From: Paratinospora sagittata
Taxonomy: Eukaryota > Streptophyta > Magnoliopsida > Ranunculales > Menispermaceae
Direction of reading: 5' to 3'
NCBI GenBank assembly: GCA_035771175.1
Contig: CM069611.1
Coordinates: 18,484,866-18,548,865, forward strand
DNA length: 64,000 nt
Below are positions 23,690 through 35,006 of the stretch, piece after piece. A program made the translations under genes and the position numbers. Each line of letters opens with the position of its first letter. The first letter of the stretch is position 1. The notes under the pieces are model-generated. The model worked only from the letters and a program-made list of their open reading frames with translations. It was not told the origin of the DNA and did not search any database.

Positions 23690-24898
23690 CCGGATGAAAA
23701 TTTTGTCGAACTCCTTGTATAGTGAAGTTTCATGCCAAATGACCCGGTTGGTTGCATTTGAAGCAAAATCTCATGGCTCTACTTGATCTTTATTCTGTTA
23801 GGGTGCACGAATATTGTTTTGTTGTATCTGTTGTTCACCATCATGACTAGACTATCCTGATTCATTGTATTGATTCTGCACCCTGTTCCACTGGTTACCA
23901 TTGTTGGACTTGTTCCTGTTCCAATTATTACCATTGCCACCAAAGTTATTCAGATTTTTCCTTTTGTTTTGATTACCCTGGTAATCAAAATCTTGTCCTT
24001 GAGGTATTTTGCTTCTGTTCCATATTGCCTCTTGCAGGTTCAAGTCTCTCTCTACCAACAAAGCTCGTTCAACTACCTCTTTGTAAGTCTCCAGATTCAT
24101 AGGAACAACCACCTTTCTAATTTCCATCCTGAGACCCTCTGCGAATCTACTAGCTTTCATATGTTCATTGACCACCAGTTCATGAGCAAATATGGAAAGT
24201 TCAATAAACTTAGCCTCATATTCCACCACTATCATGTTCTTCTGTGTCAGCCTCACAAATTCAGATTGTAATTCTTTTATGTTCGCCTTGGGGAAGAATT
24301 TATCATAAAATATCTCCTCAAAAGTTGTCCAGGTCAAAGTGTTCACGTCCACTGTAGGACTTTCTTTAACCATTCTCCACCAATGTTTGGCCTCACCTAT
24401 GAATTGATGAGCCGCAATTGCCACCATTCTTGGACCAGTCACTCCAAGAACTTCCAAGTGTTTCTTAACCTCTTGGAACCACTTGTCAGCTTTCCTTGAA
24501 TCTAGTTTTCCTTCAAATTTAGAAGGATGCATACGTTGGAAGTCTGTCAATTGATATGCCCATTCCTTTTCTTCAGGCCTCCTGGTGCTTCGAGCTCTTG
24601 GTTCATTCTGCACTACAATTATTGGATTCAGTTGAGGTTGAGACATCTGTCTGGTCACATGTTCCACTACTTGTCACACAAATTCTGCCATCATCTCTGG
24701 TCCCAAAATGATTCCAGGGGTTGGAACTGTTGTAGGTCGGACATTCTCCGCTCCATTAGAGTCAACATTCTCTGTCAGATTTGCATGTTCTTGCTCCGTC
24801 GGCTGAGGTTCAAGTGTTGGTTGTGTCTGCACAACTGGTTCAGTGTCCCTTATGAGATCACTCACAGACTTTGTGTTTCTTCTTCGATGTGCAGCCAT
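23690..24898 (-). pseudogene. Element B gag
   Basis: The start is ATG 24896-24898 (MAAHRRRNTKSVSDLIRD), shortly after the leader. A TGA interrupts the same frame at 24671-24673. The capsid block (KADKWFQEVKKHLEVLGVTG, AIAAHQFIGEAKHWW, FEEIFYDKFFP, RFAEGLRMEIRKV) spans about 24560-24060, followed by an N/G/Q-rich linker. A frame change leads to a damaged zinc knuckle near 23740-23770 (CFKCNQPGHLA then stop; the last Cys reads Phe). In relatives it forms the particle and binds RNA. Confidence 0.84.
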
Positions 24899-25673
24899 CT
24901 ATAAAATTTCAACTCATCTTTAGTACTACATGAGATAATTATTTTCGTGTAGGGTGGGAATTCTAAGTTCTCAAAAATAAAATGATCCTATTGGTTCAGT
25001 TTCTAGGTTTTATAAAATTTTGGCAATCCACGATTGTCACAGGGTACAAGATTTGGTTTTGATACATGTAAACAAGACAAGCAAACAAGCAAACAACACA
25101 CCACACAACAATGGTATAAAGAAATTCCCAAACTTTAACTTATACCTTCCGTATTCAAGTGTCCCATACAACTCTAGCCCGATGATGTAAGCTTCCACAA
25201 AGAAACCTCAATACACCCAAATAATGCGCAAATGTCCTACCAACTAAGGCTTCCCAGGTACCCACTATGTCCAAGCTGTCCCATACCAGTTGAACGTAGC
25301 GATACAAGCTCGTCCAGAGTTGTTAGTCATTCACCAAACATGGCCTGCTAGTCTCCAAGTTCAAGACTCCTCAAACACCCTTAAATTCCTCCACGTCCCA
25401 TACTGCTTTGGAACCAAGAATAAATGATTCATCTTGATCTCAGATTCTAATCAAACAATTTTTATACAAGTTCGCGTCTCTAACTTATGTCCTAAAAGCA
25501 TTGAATTTGTTAGACCCACTGTACTTTCATTCTCGATATTATGTTATAAGGTTTATAATTGGCATATTTATCTAGCTCAAGTTGGACCCTAATCTCATAA
25601 AGATTTGATACCTACTCTTTGATACTAAGCTTCTCAAAATTTATTGTAACACTTCCCATGATCTGAAGCCTAA

Positions 25674-25686
25674 GCTCTGATACCAA
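25674..25686 (-). other. Primer-binding site of element B (tRNA-iMet type)
   Basis: The minus strand reads TTGGTATCAGAGC two bases after the LTR end TGTGACA, the standard initiator-tRNA-Met site. The leader between here and gag (24899-25673) has no ORF of note. Confidence 0.9.
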
Positions 25687-25688
25687 TC

Positions 25689-28232
25689 TGTCACACTCCG
25701 ATTTTCAAAACTTAAATTTAAAGTAATAAGAATAAAGATTTGATCTTAATACGAAAATAGCAAAAAGAAAATCGAGGCGTGAATTGTATCCATCTACCTT
25801 AACCCCAAAATCTTTACACAGGTAAAAATAAATTTAATAATATCATTTATATTCAAAATAAGGTTACAAGTTAAGATAGAAGAATACTCTTTCAATTTCT
25901 ATACCACGGACTATAGATTCTCATTACCCAAATTGAATATTGAGTCATGAGGGTACTTGCCATTGTCCATCCATCATAGACACAACATTTTAAATATATT
26001 CATCAAGTAGAATTAACAAGTTCAAGTCTAAGGCATAAACATATAAAATAACCCATGAAATCTTCAACGACCACTATAATGTTCCAAAAGCATTGATTTC
26101 TAATACAACCATTTAATTGATATAATCAATTATTAAATATTACTCAGTCCTACTACCATAACGCTACTCAAGCCACTAACCCACCCTATTACTGTGAGAC
26201 ACGTCACGAACTTGCAATTCTTTTCTTTCATGTACCTGCATGTGAAAAATAGGGATGAGCTTGAAAGCCCAGTGGGTTATCTAAACCATTCACAACATTT
26301 TATTATGATATATACACAAGAACATTACAAACAAGTTTCACATATTAATCGTTGCAACATTTGATTGTTTGAGTTGAGAATTCAATCACGTTCCAAATCA
26401 CGTACCTTTAGGGAATCAAACCCTAGGCGGCACTACCCAAAATCATGAATAACTGTCCCATAATAAACATTGGCGATATCCCTTAGAATAACTGTCTCAT
26501 ACGTATGATTCTTATCTTAATCGTGTTCTTTAATAAAGTCACACCATATATAGAACGTAAATATGACATGAATTGTACTCACAAGATATGTTTAAACTCC
26601 ACTACACATAGTATCATGTCACAATGCCACATATAATAGTGTTCATATATGAACTTTATTATAACAATTAATCCAATATTCTCAAGTCAGATGTCTCATT
26701 ATCAAGCATTATAATTTACATATGAATTTCAGTTACCACATGAATTGCATGCATCCAATTAACATCTGATCAGAATAAAAATAATGCACACATACATATC
26801 ATCATACTAACAATCACATCACGGTATACATACAATCATGTACCATACACATTCACCAGCAATCTAATAGTGCTATAAATCTAATTAATTTAATGTTTCT
26901 ATCTATATATCGAAATAAAATATTATGAAGGCATATAATCTTTCCCACCTGAATCGCTAAATTACAAATCACTTAAATTCCTCGTTACGCCTAGTACTCA
27001 ACCTGTACACGTATATTACATTTGTTAATATAAATACTCATAAAAACGATTATGAGTGTAGAGACATATATACCCATATGAATCCTTAATAGTGGTGGTG
27101 CTTATAACCTATAATATATATATATATATATATTATATTAATATTTAACGGTGGTGATGGCTATATTATATATACATATATACCCATATGAATATGTGGT
27201 AAGACATAACCTCATATAACAAGGAATATGATATTTCATATATGGTGTGGGTGTTTAAAGGATTAGAGCATAAATACTTGAGACCTAGAATATTAAAATA
27301 ATATTTAAATGATGTGTGTGTGGTCCTTTAAAAAAAAAAAACCTATATGTGATATATGATATACATTATTATGTGTTGAATGGCAGCAAGCGCAAGGTGC
27401 GATGAAATGAGTGCTTAAAAAAATGGTATCGGTAAAAGAGGAGAATGAGGTGGCGGTATGCATTTTATAATCTAAACAATGAATGCATAGTAAAACCATA
27501 TGTTATATATATATATATATCAGGTGATATGTATGTTGGTGGAGTGGGTGTCTTGAAAGACATTATATTTGCAGTGCCTGGTGCGGTGAAATAGGAAAAT
27601 AGAGGAAGATGGCGCAAGAGAGAAAAAAGGGAAAAGAAATCAATTGCAGATGGGTCATTCATGGTTGCCATCTCCTACACCAAAAACAGAGTGATCGATT
27701 GTATAATTAATGGAGAAGCAAACTTACAGTGATAAAAGGAAATCACCTTGGATGATGCTCCAACGATGCGTCGGCGGCCGTCACTCTGTGTGGTCACGCT
27801 CTAGGGTTGAGAGTAGAGTGAAGAAGATGGGAGGCGGCTGCAAAATTGTTCTATATATTTCTTATAAGCTAGGGTGTGTGCTAGGAATCAAAATACAAGA
27901 TACCAAAATTATAAAATTTGTGTCTTAGTGTCACGTGTGTATAGAGCCTAATTAAGAATGATAAGATCTCTTAATTTCTAAATTGCCATTGTCCACAAAA
28001 TGGAAATAATGTGCTAACCGTGGAGTATGAGGGGAAGTAATAAAAGGAAGTTGGATATCTTGTCATCTCTAGCATGTGGTGGCTTTATGCGGAGAGATTG
28101 CAAAACTATTGATTATTAGAAACTTGCTTTTCATAAATAATAAGATTTATGGTATGTAAATTTTATGAGATTAAAATAGATAGTTTAAATTTACATTTAA
28201 GTAGAATAGTCATGGAATTTTGGGAACGCTTG
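25689..28232 (-). repeat. 5' LTR of element B, inner part
   Basis: It begins TGTCACACTCCG at the primer site and matches 17971-20135. The stretch 27710-28232 has no counterpart left in the 3' LTR. Element E follows at 28233. Together with 36598-36856 it makes an LTR of about 2.8 kb, the same length as solo LTR D. Confidence 0.85.
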
Positions 28233-28926
28233 TGTAATCCCCTGAAAACTCTTAAAATAGCTACTTTCCAATTTCGAAATTATTCCTACAATCTCGCTCT
28301 GCAATTTCGCTCTCGTCATGACTCTTTGCTCTCTCGCCCTGCAATCTCGCTATTTCATTCTCACCATGACTCCTTACTCTCTCGCCCTGCAATCTCGCTA
28401 TGCAACTTCACTCTCGCCGTGATTCTCAACTCTCTGCCCCAAACCCCAATCGCTAAAACCCAATCGCCTCAAAACCTCAATCGCACACACCTCTCTCTCT
28501 CTCTCTTTCTCAACTCTCTGCTCTAAACCCCAATCGCTGAAACCCAATCGCCTCAAAACCTCAATCGCACAAGCCTCTCTGTCTAGAAACTCTCTCCCTC
28601 TCAAAACCCAAACTCTATCGCGCCTCTCTTCTCTATCGCACGAACTCAAACCCCTCTGTCTCTCTGAATCTCGCCTCTCTTTTCTCTCTTACTCGAAACC
28701 TACATCAAATATTCGACATAGAAATCACACTTGTTTCGCGCGATCGAGATCGTCCCTTGCGTCGCGAAGAAAGCCGATCGGAAAAGTTCGCGGAGCAGAT
28801 CGTAGCCCTCGCTTGCTTTGAAGGGATCTTCTTCTCCGGCAGCTTCTGCACGATCTTTTGGTTAAAGAAGCGAGGGTTAATGCCGGGATTGACGTTCTCT
28901 AACGAGTTGATTTCGCGAGAGAGTTT
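28233..28926 (+). repeat. Plus-oriented LTR start of element E (left inverted arm)
   Basis: It starts TGTAATCCCCTGAAAAC. It is the reverse complement, with differences, of 31544 down to about 30690: same start, same CTGCAATCTCGC motif, same CT-rich tract with CAATCGC repeats, then RNR2-like coding sequence. It breaks off at GAGTTTGGG where the minus-oriented LTR begins. Confidence 0.85.
28722..28925 (+). pseudogene. Captured ribonucleotide reductase small-subunit fragment, left arm
   Basis: The reading gives [20 protein letters not shown] then [17 protein letters not shown] and [10 protein letters not shown]. This is the signature stretch of class I RNR R2 proteins (plant RNR2/TSO2), including the Glu of VEGIFF that binds iron in the family (here FEGIFF). 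Upstream, [15 protein letters not shown] precedes a deletion of about 25 bp relative to the right-arm copy, which shifts the frame. It breaks off inside ISRDEGLH at the rearrangement junction. About 65 of some 330 residues are present. Expression as protein is unlikely. Confidence 0.82.
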
Positions 28927-28927
28927 G

Positions 28928-30198
28928 GGCCGATTTTCAAAACTTAAATTTCAAGTAAAATAATGAATATTTTAATTTTATCGAGAAAACTCACTGAAAA
29001 TCGAGATGTTAATCGTATCCGTCTATCTTAACCCATAACCATTATATAGGTAATAAAATTTGCAACACTTACGAATTTGTATTCTTCTAACCACTTATTG
29101 ATTAAGATAAACGAATACCCTTTCATCTTCATACAAGAGTATTTGCCCTTGTCCATCCATTATGGACACAACATTTAAATACATTCATCAAATAAAATTA
29201 ACGAATTCAAGTCCAAGGTATTCACACGTGAAACAAATCACAGGGTCTTTACTAACCGTAATAATGTTCATTAAATTTCGATTATCAATACAATCCGTTC
29301 AAATAATAATACTTTTAAAAATCAAATAAAAATATTCAGTCCGATCACCATAATACTAACAAATTAATTAACCCACCCTACTACTCTGAACTACATCACG
29401 AACCCACGATTTTATTCTCTTAAGTACCTGCATATGAAAAATAGGGGTGAGCTTGAAAGCCCAGTGGGTCATCTAAACAATTCACAACATTTTATCATGA
29501 TACATACACAAGAACATTACAAAGAAGTTTCACACATTAATCGTTGCAACATTAGATTGTTTGAGTGAAGAATTTTATCACGTTCTAAATCACGTACCTT
29601 TAGGAAATCAAACTCAGGGTGGCACTACCCAAAAATTAGAAACTCGTTGGCGATATTCATTATGAATAACTACCCCATAATAAACATTGGCAATATTCCT
29701 TAGAATAACTGTCCCATAATAATCAATGGAGATATTCCTTAGAATAACTGCCCCATATATGTGATTTTTATCTTAATCGTGTTGCTTAGTGATGTCAGGC
29801 CATACATGCGATATAAGTACGATATTAAGTGCATTCATAAGACAAACTCAAACTCCACTACACATGGTATAATGTCACAAAGTCAATTATAATAGTATTC
29901 ACGCATGAGCTTTACTATGCCAATATTCCAAGTCATACGTTTCATTATCAGGCATTATAATTTATAAATAAGTCTCAAATATTACATGAATTGCATGGAT
30001 CCAATTATCATCTAATCAAAACAAGAAGTCATGTTGACACACATATCATCATAGCTAACAATCACAACATGGTATATATAAAATCATGTACAATAGGCAT
30101 GCATAAGCAATCTAATAATACTATAGACCTAATTAATTTAACATTCTTATCTATATATCAAAATAAAATATTATGAAGGCCTAGAACCTTCCCCACCT
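28928..30198 (-). repeat. Minus-oriented LTR 3' half of element E core, end truncated
   Basis: It matches the end halves of LTRs B and D and the inverted copy at 35878-36592. The terminal bases of the usual TGTAACACC end are missing at 28927, so no target duplication can be read. Its upstream boundary near 30198 (CCCACCTG) abuts the SNF2-like fragment. Together with 30199-31544 it forms an LTR of about 2.6 kb. Confidence 0.8.
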
Positions 30199-30585
30199 GT
30201 AATGCACACAATTTGTTCTTGTCCGAATTCCTTGGTACGTCCTCAACCTCATCAAGGATGACATAGTCCCATGCGACATTATCTTCATTATTTGAATCAT
30301 TAAAGACTTTAAAGTAGAAGCCCCCTCTTAAGGACTTTGAATCGTTACACACAATATCATATGTTGTTAGGAGAATTCCGCCATCCTTAAATATATACTG
30401 AAGCTCATAGTCACGTGCTGCCACTGATGCTCCATAGTATTCTCTCGTCTTCGCCCCACAGCTGATAGTTTTTTTATCCAGTGAGAAAGAAGTGTTTTGG
30501 GCGCCACTACCAGTGCCCTTTTAATTAATTTTGAATGGAACAATCCTGCTAAAAAGCCGCATATCTACATAGTCTTCCCCAACAA
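30199..30585 (-). pseudogene. Captured SNF2-family ATPase fragment (CHR24/ERCC6-like)
   Basis: The minus strand reads LLGKTM (usual GLGKTMQ, helicase motif I), a TAG where Gln is expected, then ICGFLAGLFHSKLIKR, ALVVAPKTLLSHW (motif Ia), the run YELQYIFKDGGILLTTYDIV and WDYVILDE (motif II DEGH here DEVE). This resembles plant CHROMATIN REMODELING 24 / ERCC6-like proteins, motor lobe 1, about 125 residues. No intron is visible in the stretch. It sits inside the LTR and is joined in frame to the RNR2 fragment upstream. A retrotransposon-acquired host exon or cDNA piece is the best reading. Confidence 0.82.
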
Positions 30586-30915
30586 CTCACACAGCAACAC
30601 CTCACACACAAAATCTCTCTCAATCTCCACCGCGTCACGGACGATCCCCCTGACTCGTTCTTGACTCAATTTCTGACTCAGTAACCCGTAGATCAAACAC
30701 GCGAAATCGCAATGCAAACCCTCATCTCATGAAATCAACTCGTTCGAGAACGTCAATCCCGACATCAACCAGAAGCTGTCGAAGAAGAAGATTCCTTCGA
30801 CGCAAACGAAGGCTACTATCCGCTCCGCTAACTTTTCCGATCCTTCGATCCACCGGAGCGCCTAATAGGCTTTCTTCGTGATGCAAGGGACAATCTCTAT
30901 CGTGCGGAACAAGCA
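30586..30915 (-). pseudogene. Captured ribonucleotide reductase small-subunit fragment, right arm
   Basis: The minus strand reads LFRTIEIVPCITKKAY, a stop, [40 protein letters not shown], a stop, DEGLHCDFACLIYGLLSQ and VRDAVEIERDFVC. DEGLH carries the conserved Glu and His iron ligands of R2 proteins. About 27 bp is missing around SFC...KKRG compared with the left-arm copy. The frame then runs without a break into the SNF2-like motif I. Sequence corresponds to the middle third of RNR2 (TSO2 in Arabidopsis), which supplies the tyrosyl radical for dNTP synthesis. Confidence 0.85.
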
Positions 30916-31130
30916 CGATTTCTCAGTCGAATCTCTAATGTAGGTTTCGAGCAAGAGAGAAGAGAGAGGCGTGATTCAGAGCGACAGAGGGGTTTGAGTT
31001 CGAGCGATAGAGAAGAGAGGCGCGAGAGAGTTTGGGTTTTGAGAGGGAGAGATTTTTGAGAGAGAGAGAGGCTTGTGCGATTGAGGTTTTGAGGCGATTG
31101 GGTTTCAGTGATTGGGGTTTGGAGCAGAGA

Positions 31131-31164
<34 letters not shown>

Positions 31165-31544
31165 TTGTGCGATTGCGGTTTTGAGGCGATTGGGTTTTAG
31201 CGATTGCGGTTTGGGCCAAAGAGTTGAGAGTCACGGCGAGAGTGAAATTGCAGAGCGAGAGAGTAAGGAGTCATGGCGAGAGTGAAATAGCGAGATTGCA
31301 GGGCGAGAGAGCAAAGAGTCAGTGCGAGACCAAAATTGCAGAGCGAGATTGCAGGGCAAGATTGCAGGCGAGATTGCAGAGCGAGATTGCAGGGCAAGAT
31401 TGCAGGCGAGATTGCAGGCGAGATTGCAGGGCGAGATTGCAGGCGAGATTGCAGGGCGAGATTGCAGGCGAGATTGCAGGCGAGATTGCAGGAATAATTT
31501 CGAAATTGACAAGTAGCTATTTTCAGAATTTTCAGGGGATTACA
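30690..31544 (-). repeat. Minus-oriented LTR start of element E core (right inverted arm)
   Basis: Read from 31544 down it starts TGTAATCCCCTGAAAATTC, then a tandem array, a CT/GA-rich tract and RNR2-like sequence. It pairs with 28233-28926. The adjacent GGGACGAAATTTCTTTTAAG (31574 downward) is the usual chromovirus polypurine/LTR junction, which fixes this as an LTR start. Confidence 0.85.
31334..31492. repeat. Tandem array of 12-20 bp GCGAGATTGCAGG units
   Basis: About eleven copies of GCGAGATTGCAG, with or without GG or AG spacers. The left arm has only about four scattered copies, so the array expanded in this LTR copy. It is not a CRISPR: there are no spacers of constant length. Confidence 0.9.
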
Positions 31545-31756
31545 TTCTTCCCGGCTTAAAAGAAATTTCGTCCCAAAATTAAAGTTTAAGCTTACTTACT
31601 TGATGATGTTAAACTTTTTCCACTGTTGACCAGTTGTATCTCGAAACCTAAAACGTTGAAAATATTTCATTAGCAGTTTATTAAATTTACCAACCCATTG
31701 GTGAGTTTGAAGAAAGAATTGATAGTATGCACATAGAATGGAGTATTATTAATTAC

Positions 31757-34700
31757 CTAGAGCGTTCTTTGAAATAAGTCGGCATATTTGGCCTTCATTT
31801 CACTTTCGGGTTCCCAAGTGGCTTCTTCAACTCCATGATGCTTCCACAACACCTTAACTAATGGAATGTATTTGTTCCTTAAACTATGAACTTTCCAATC
31901 TAGGATCTTTAAAGGTCCTTCTTCATAGGTGGCATCAGCTTGTACTTTTATTTCTTTCCAATCGATGGTGTGGGAAGGGTCTAGTTCATATTTGCGCAAC
32001 ATCAATACATGGAACACGTTGTGGATGGCGGATAAACTAGTTGGCAAGGCTAGTTTGTAAGCATTCTCGCCAATTCGATCACTGATCTTGAACAGACCGA
32101 TGAACCAAGGCGATCATTTTCCTTTCTTACCAAACCTCATGATGCCTTTTTGAGGGCTTATTCTCATAAATACCTTATCACCTTTCCTGGATCAACTTCA
32201 CTTTTTCGTTCATTTCAATTATCATATCAGGTCCTGTAAGTACCTTATCTTCCCAATCGGCCCAACACAGTAGTGACCTGCATGGTCGTCCATATAGGGC
32301 TTCATATGGAGCCATTTGTATACTTGCCTGGTAACTATTGTTATAAGCAAACTATGCTAGGTGTAAGTATTAACTCCAATTTCCCTTGAAATCTAGTACA
32401 CAAGCTCTCAACATGTCTTCTAAGATCTGAATAACCCTTTTGAATTGACCATCTGTCTGAGGACGATAGGCGGTGCTCATGGTTAATTTGGTTCCCAATT
32501 CCCGTTGTAAGCTTTGCCAGAATTGAGATGTGAATAAGGAATCTCTATTTGACACTATCGATTTGGGTACTCCGTGTAGCTTCACAATCTCTTTAACATA
32601 TAGCTCACCCAGTTTACTAACCGGATTTGTGGATTTAATAGGTAAGAAGTGTGCCACTTTCGTAAGTCGATCTACAATTATCCAAACCTTATCCTCACCT
32701 TTCTGATTTCTAGGAAGAGCTCCCACGAAATTCGTTGTTATGTTATCCCATTTCCATTCGGGGATTTTTAAAGGTTGTAGCAATCCAGACGGTATTTTAT
32801 GTTCGGCCTTAACTTGTTGACATGTAAGGCATTTAGACACATATTTGGCCACATATCTCTTCATACCTTTCCACCAGTAGTTTTTCTTCAAATTTTGGTA
32901 CATCTTATCTCCACCAGGATGTAAAGTGTATTTAGTCTGATGTGCCTCATCAAATAAGATCTTTTTAATTTCCTCAATTCTGGGTACACAAATTCGATAT
33001 TTGAACCTCAATAACCCCTCTGAATCGATCTTGAAATTTGCATTTCCATTATTGGCTCTTGCACCTGCCACCCATTTTATTAATTTTCTATCCTGAGCTT
33101 GACCTTCCTTAATTTGATGTAGTAGGTCTGGCTTGCAACTCATATTATATAAAAAAATTTGGTTTTCACCTTTCTGTACGCCTAAATCGTAATCTTCAAT
33201 CAACTAGTACATCTGGGCCTTTTCTTCATCGTTCTTATAAGTTTTTTGACTTAAAGCATCTGCGACTACATTGGCTTTCCCTGGATGATAATGCAGGTGA
33301 AAATCATAATCATTCAGTAATTCCATCCATCTCCTTTGCCTCAAATTTAACTTCTTTTGCGTATAGATGTACTTCAAACTCTTATGATCAGAGTATAGAT
33401 CAAATTTCTCTCCATAAAGATAGTGTATCCATATCTTCAAGGAGAATACAATAGCAGACAATTCTAAATCATGAGTCGGGTAATTCTGTTCATGAGTCTT
33501 CGGTTGCCTAGAAGCATAAGCAACCACTTTACCCTCCTGCATCAGAACAGCACCAAGACCATTCTTAGAAGCATCAGTGTAAATAACATAACCGACTCCG
33601 CTTGCAGGAGTGATCAATATTGGGACTGTGGTCAATCGTCTCTTCAACTCTTGAAAGGAATTCTCACATTTCTCATCCCAACTAAATTTGGCATCCTTCC
33701 TTGTTAGCTTTGTCATAGGCTCAGCTAGTCTCGAAAAATTTAGAATAAATCTTCTATAGTAACCAGCTAGTCCCAAAAAACTTCTAATTTCTGTCACTGA
33801 TTTTGGCTTTTCCCAGTTCATTACTGATTCAACTTTTGTTGGATCTACGGATATCCCTTCTGATGACACTACATGGCCCAAAACTTTGACTGACTTCATC
33901 CAAAATTCACATTTTTCAAATTTGGCATACAAATGATTTTGCCTCAATGTGTCCAAAACTACTGTAAGGTGTTCCTTATGTTCCTCATTGGTCTTCGAAT
34001 AAACCAAAATATCATCAACAAATACCACTACAAATTTGTCTAGATGAGGCCTAAACTTCCTATTCATTAGGTTCATAAATGTTGCAGGTGCATTAGTGAG
34101 TCCAAATGGCATGAATCTGAATTCAAAGAGTCCATACCTAGTCCTGAATGTTGTCTTCGGTATGTCTGACTTTTTGATTCTAAGTCGGTGATAACCGGAC
34201 CTTAGGTCGATCTTGGAAAAACAAGTTGCTCCCTTCAGTTGATTGAACAAATCATCTATTCTAGGTAGGGGTTACTTGTTCTTGACTGTGACTTTATTTA
34301 ATTTTTTGTACTCAATACACAGTCTCATCGACCCATCTTTCTTTTTGACAAACAATATTGGTGCTCCCCAGGGTGATTCGCTCGGCTGGATAAATTCCTT
34401 CGCACTAAGATCATCAAGCTGAGTCTTTAGTTCTATTAGTTAGCCAGGGGCCATGCTGTAGGGTGACATGGCTATGGGGTCTGTTCCAGGGTACAGTTCT
34501 ATCTTGAACTCTACTTCCCGCTTAGGAGGTAATCCTGGTAATTCTTCGGGAAACACTTCAGGGAAGTCTCTAACCACCAAGTGTTCTTCTAAATTCCTCA
34601 AGGTCTTTAGAGGTTCAGCTTTTGTTAGGGTTTTTAATTCTTTTTTGTGATTCAAAGATTCGAGAAGTGCGGACATGATATTCCTAGGGATTTTATGTCT

Positions 34701-35006
34701 ATCCCCATAGATTTTCAAGAACTCTCCCGAAGGTAACCGCAAAGTAATCTTCTTTCGAAGGCAACCTATCTGGGCTTGGTACTCAGATAAGCAATCCATT
34801 CCCAAGATCACATCATAATCATTAATGGGTAAGAGTATCAATTTAGCTGCAATCAGCTTATCATTAAGTCTAAGGTCACAACTACATTTTTCGGTTGTTG
34901 GGACGTTTACTCCTACTGGTGTTGAAATTTTCATAACAACAGATAAATGTATAATGAAAATTTGTAGTTTCCTGGCTAAGTTTTCATCTATAAAATTCCA
35001 ACCCAT
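31757..35006 (-). pseudogene. Core C of element E: gag-less chromovirus pol
   Basis: It parallels element B pol: damaged protease C-half (from 35006), RT (VDDILVYS near 34000-34025; [12 protein letters not shown]), RNase H ([13 protein letters not shown]), integrase zinc finger ([11 protein letters not shown]), core with both Asp positions reading Asn ([16 protein letters not shown]) and Glu reading Lys (QFKRVIQ), and a chromodomain (HHGVEEATWEPESEMKAK) ending at the stop 31757-31759. The whole gag and first half of protease are absent: at about 34988 the protease sequence joins what in B lies just upstream of the gag ATG. A further gap of about 85 bp lies near 32183. Confidence 0.86.

Noticed and set aside
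28149..28526. 125-aa plus-strand ORF rich in Ser/Leu
   Set aside because: It crosses the B-LTR/E junction at 28233 and reads CT-rich LTR sequence; not a gene.
28398..28649. Repeated [22 protein letters not shown] ORF
   Set aside because: It reads antisense through a duplicated CAATCGC/CT-rich tract of the LTR; the arms decay differently and no family is recognised.
31334..31492. Regular short repeats that could suggest a CRISPR array
   Set aside because: Units are contiguous or separated by 0-8 bases, with no unique spacers; the context is a plant LTR.
28233..31544. Pack-MULE or foldback DNA transposon explanation for the inverted arms
   Set aside because: The arm ends are LTR starts (TGTAATCCCC beside a chromovirus polypurine region at 31545-31574) and the only perfect TSD (GCTTG) spans 28233-36592, not the arms alone.
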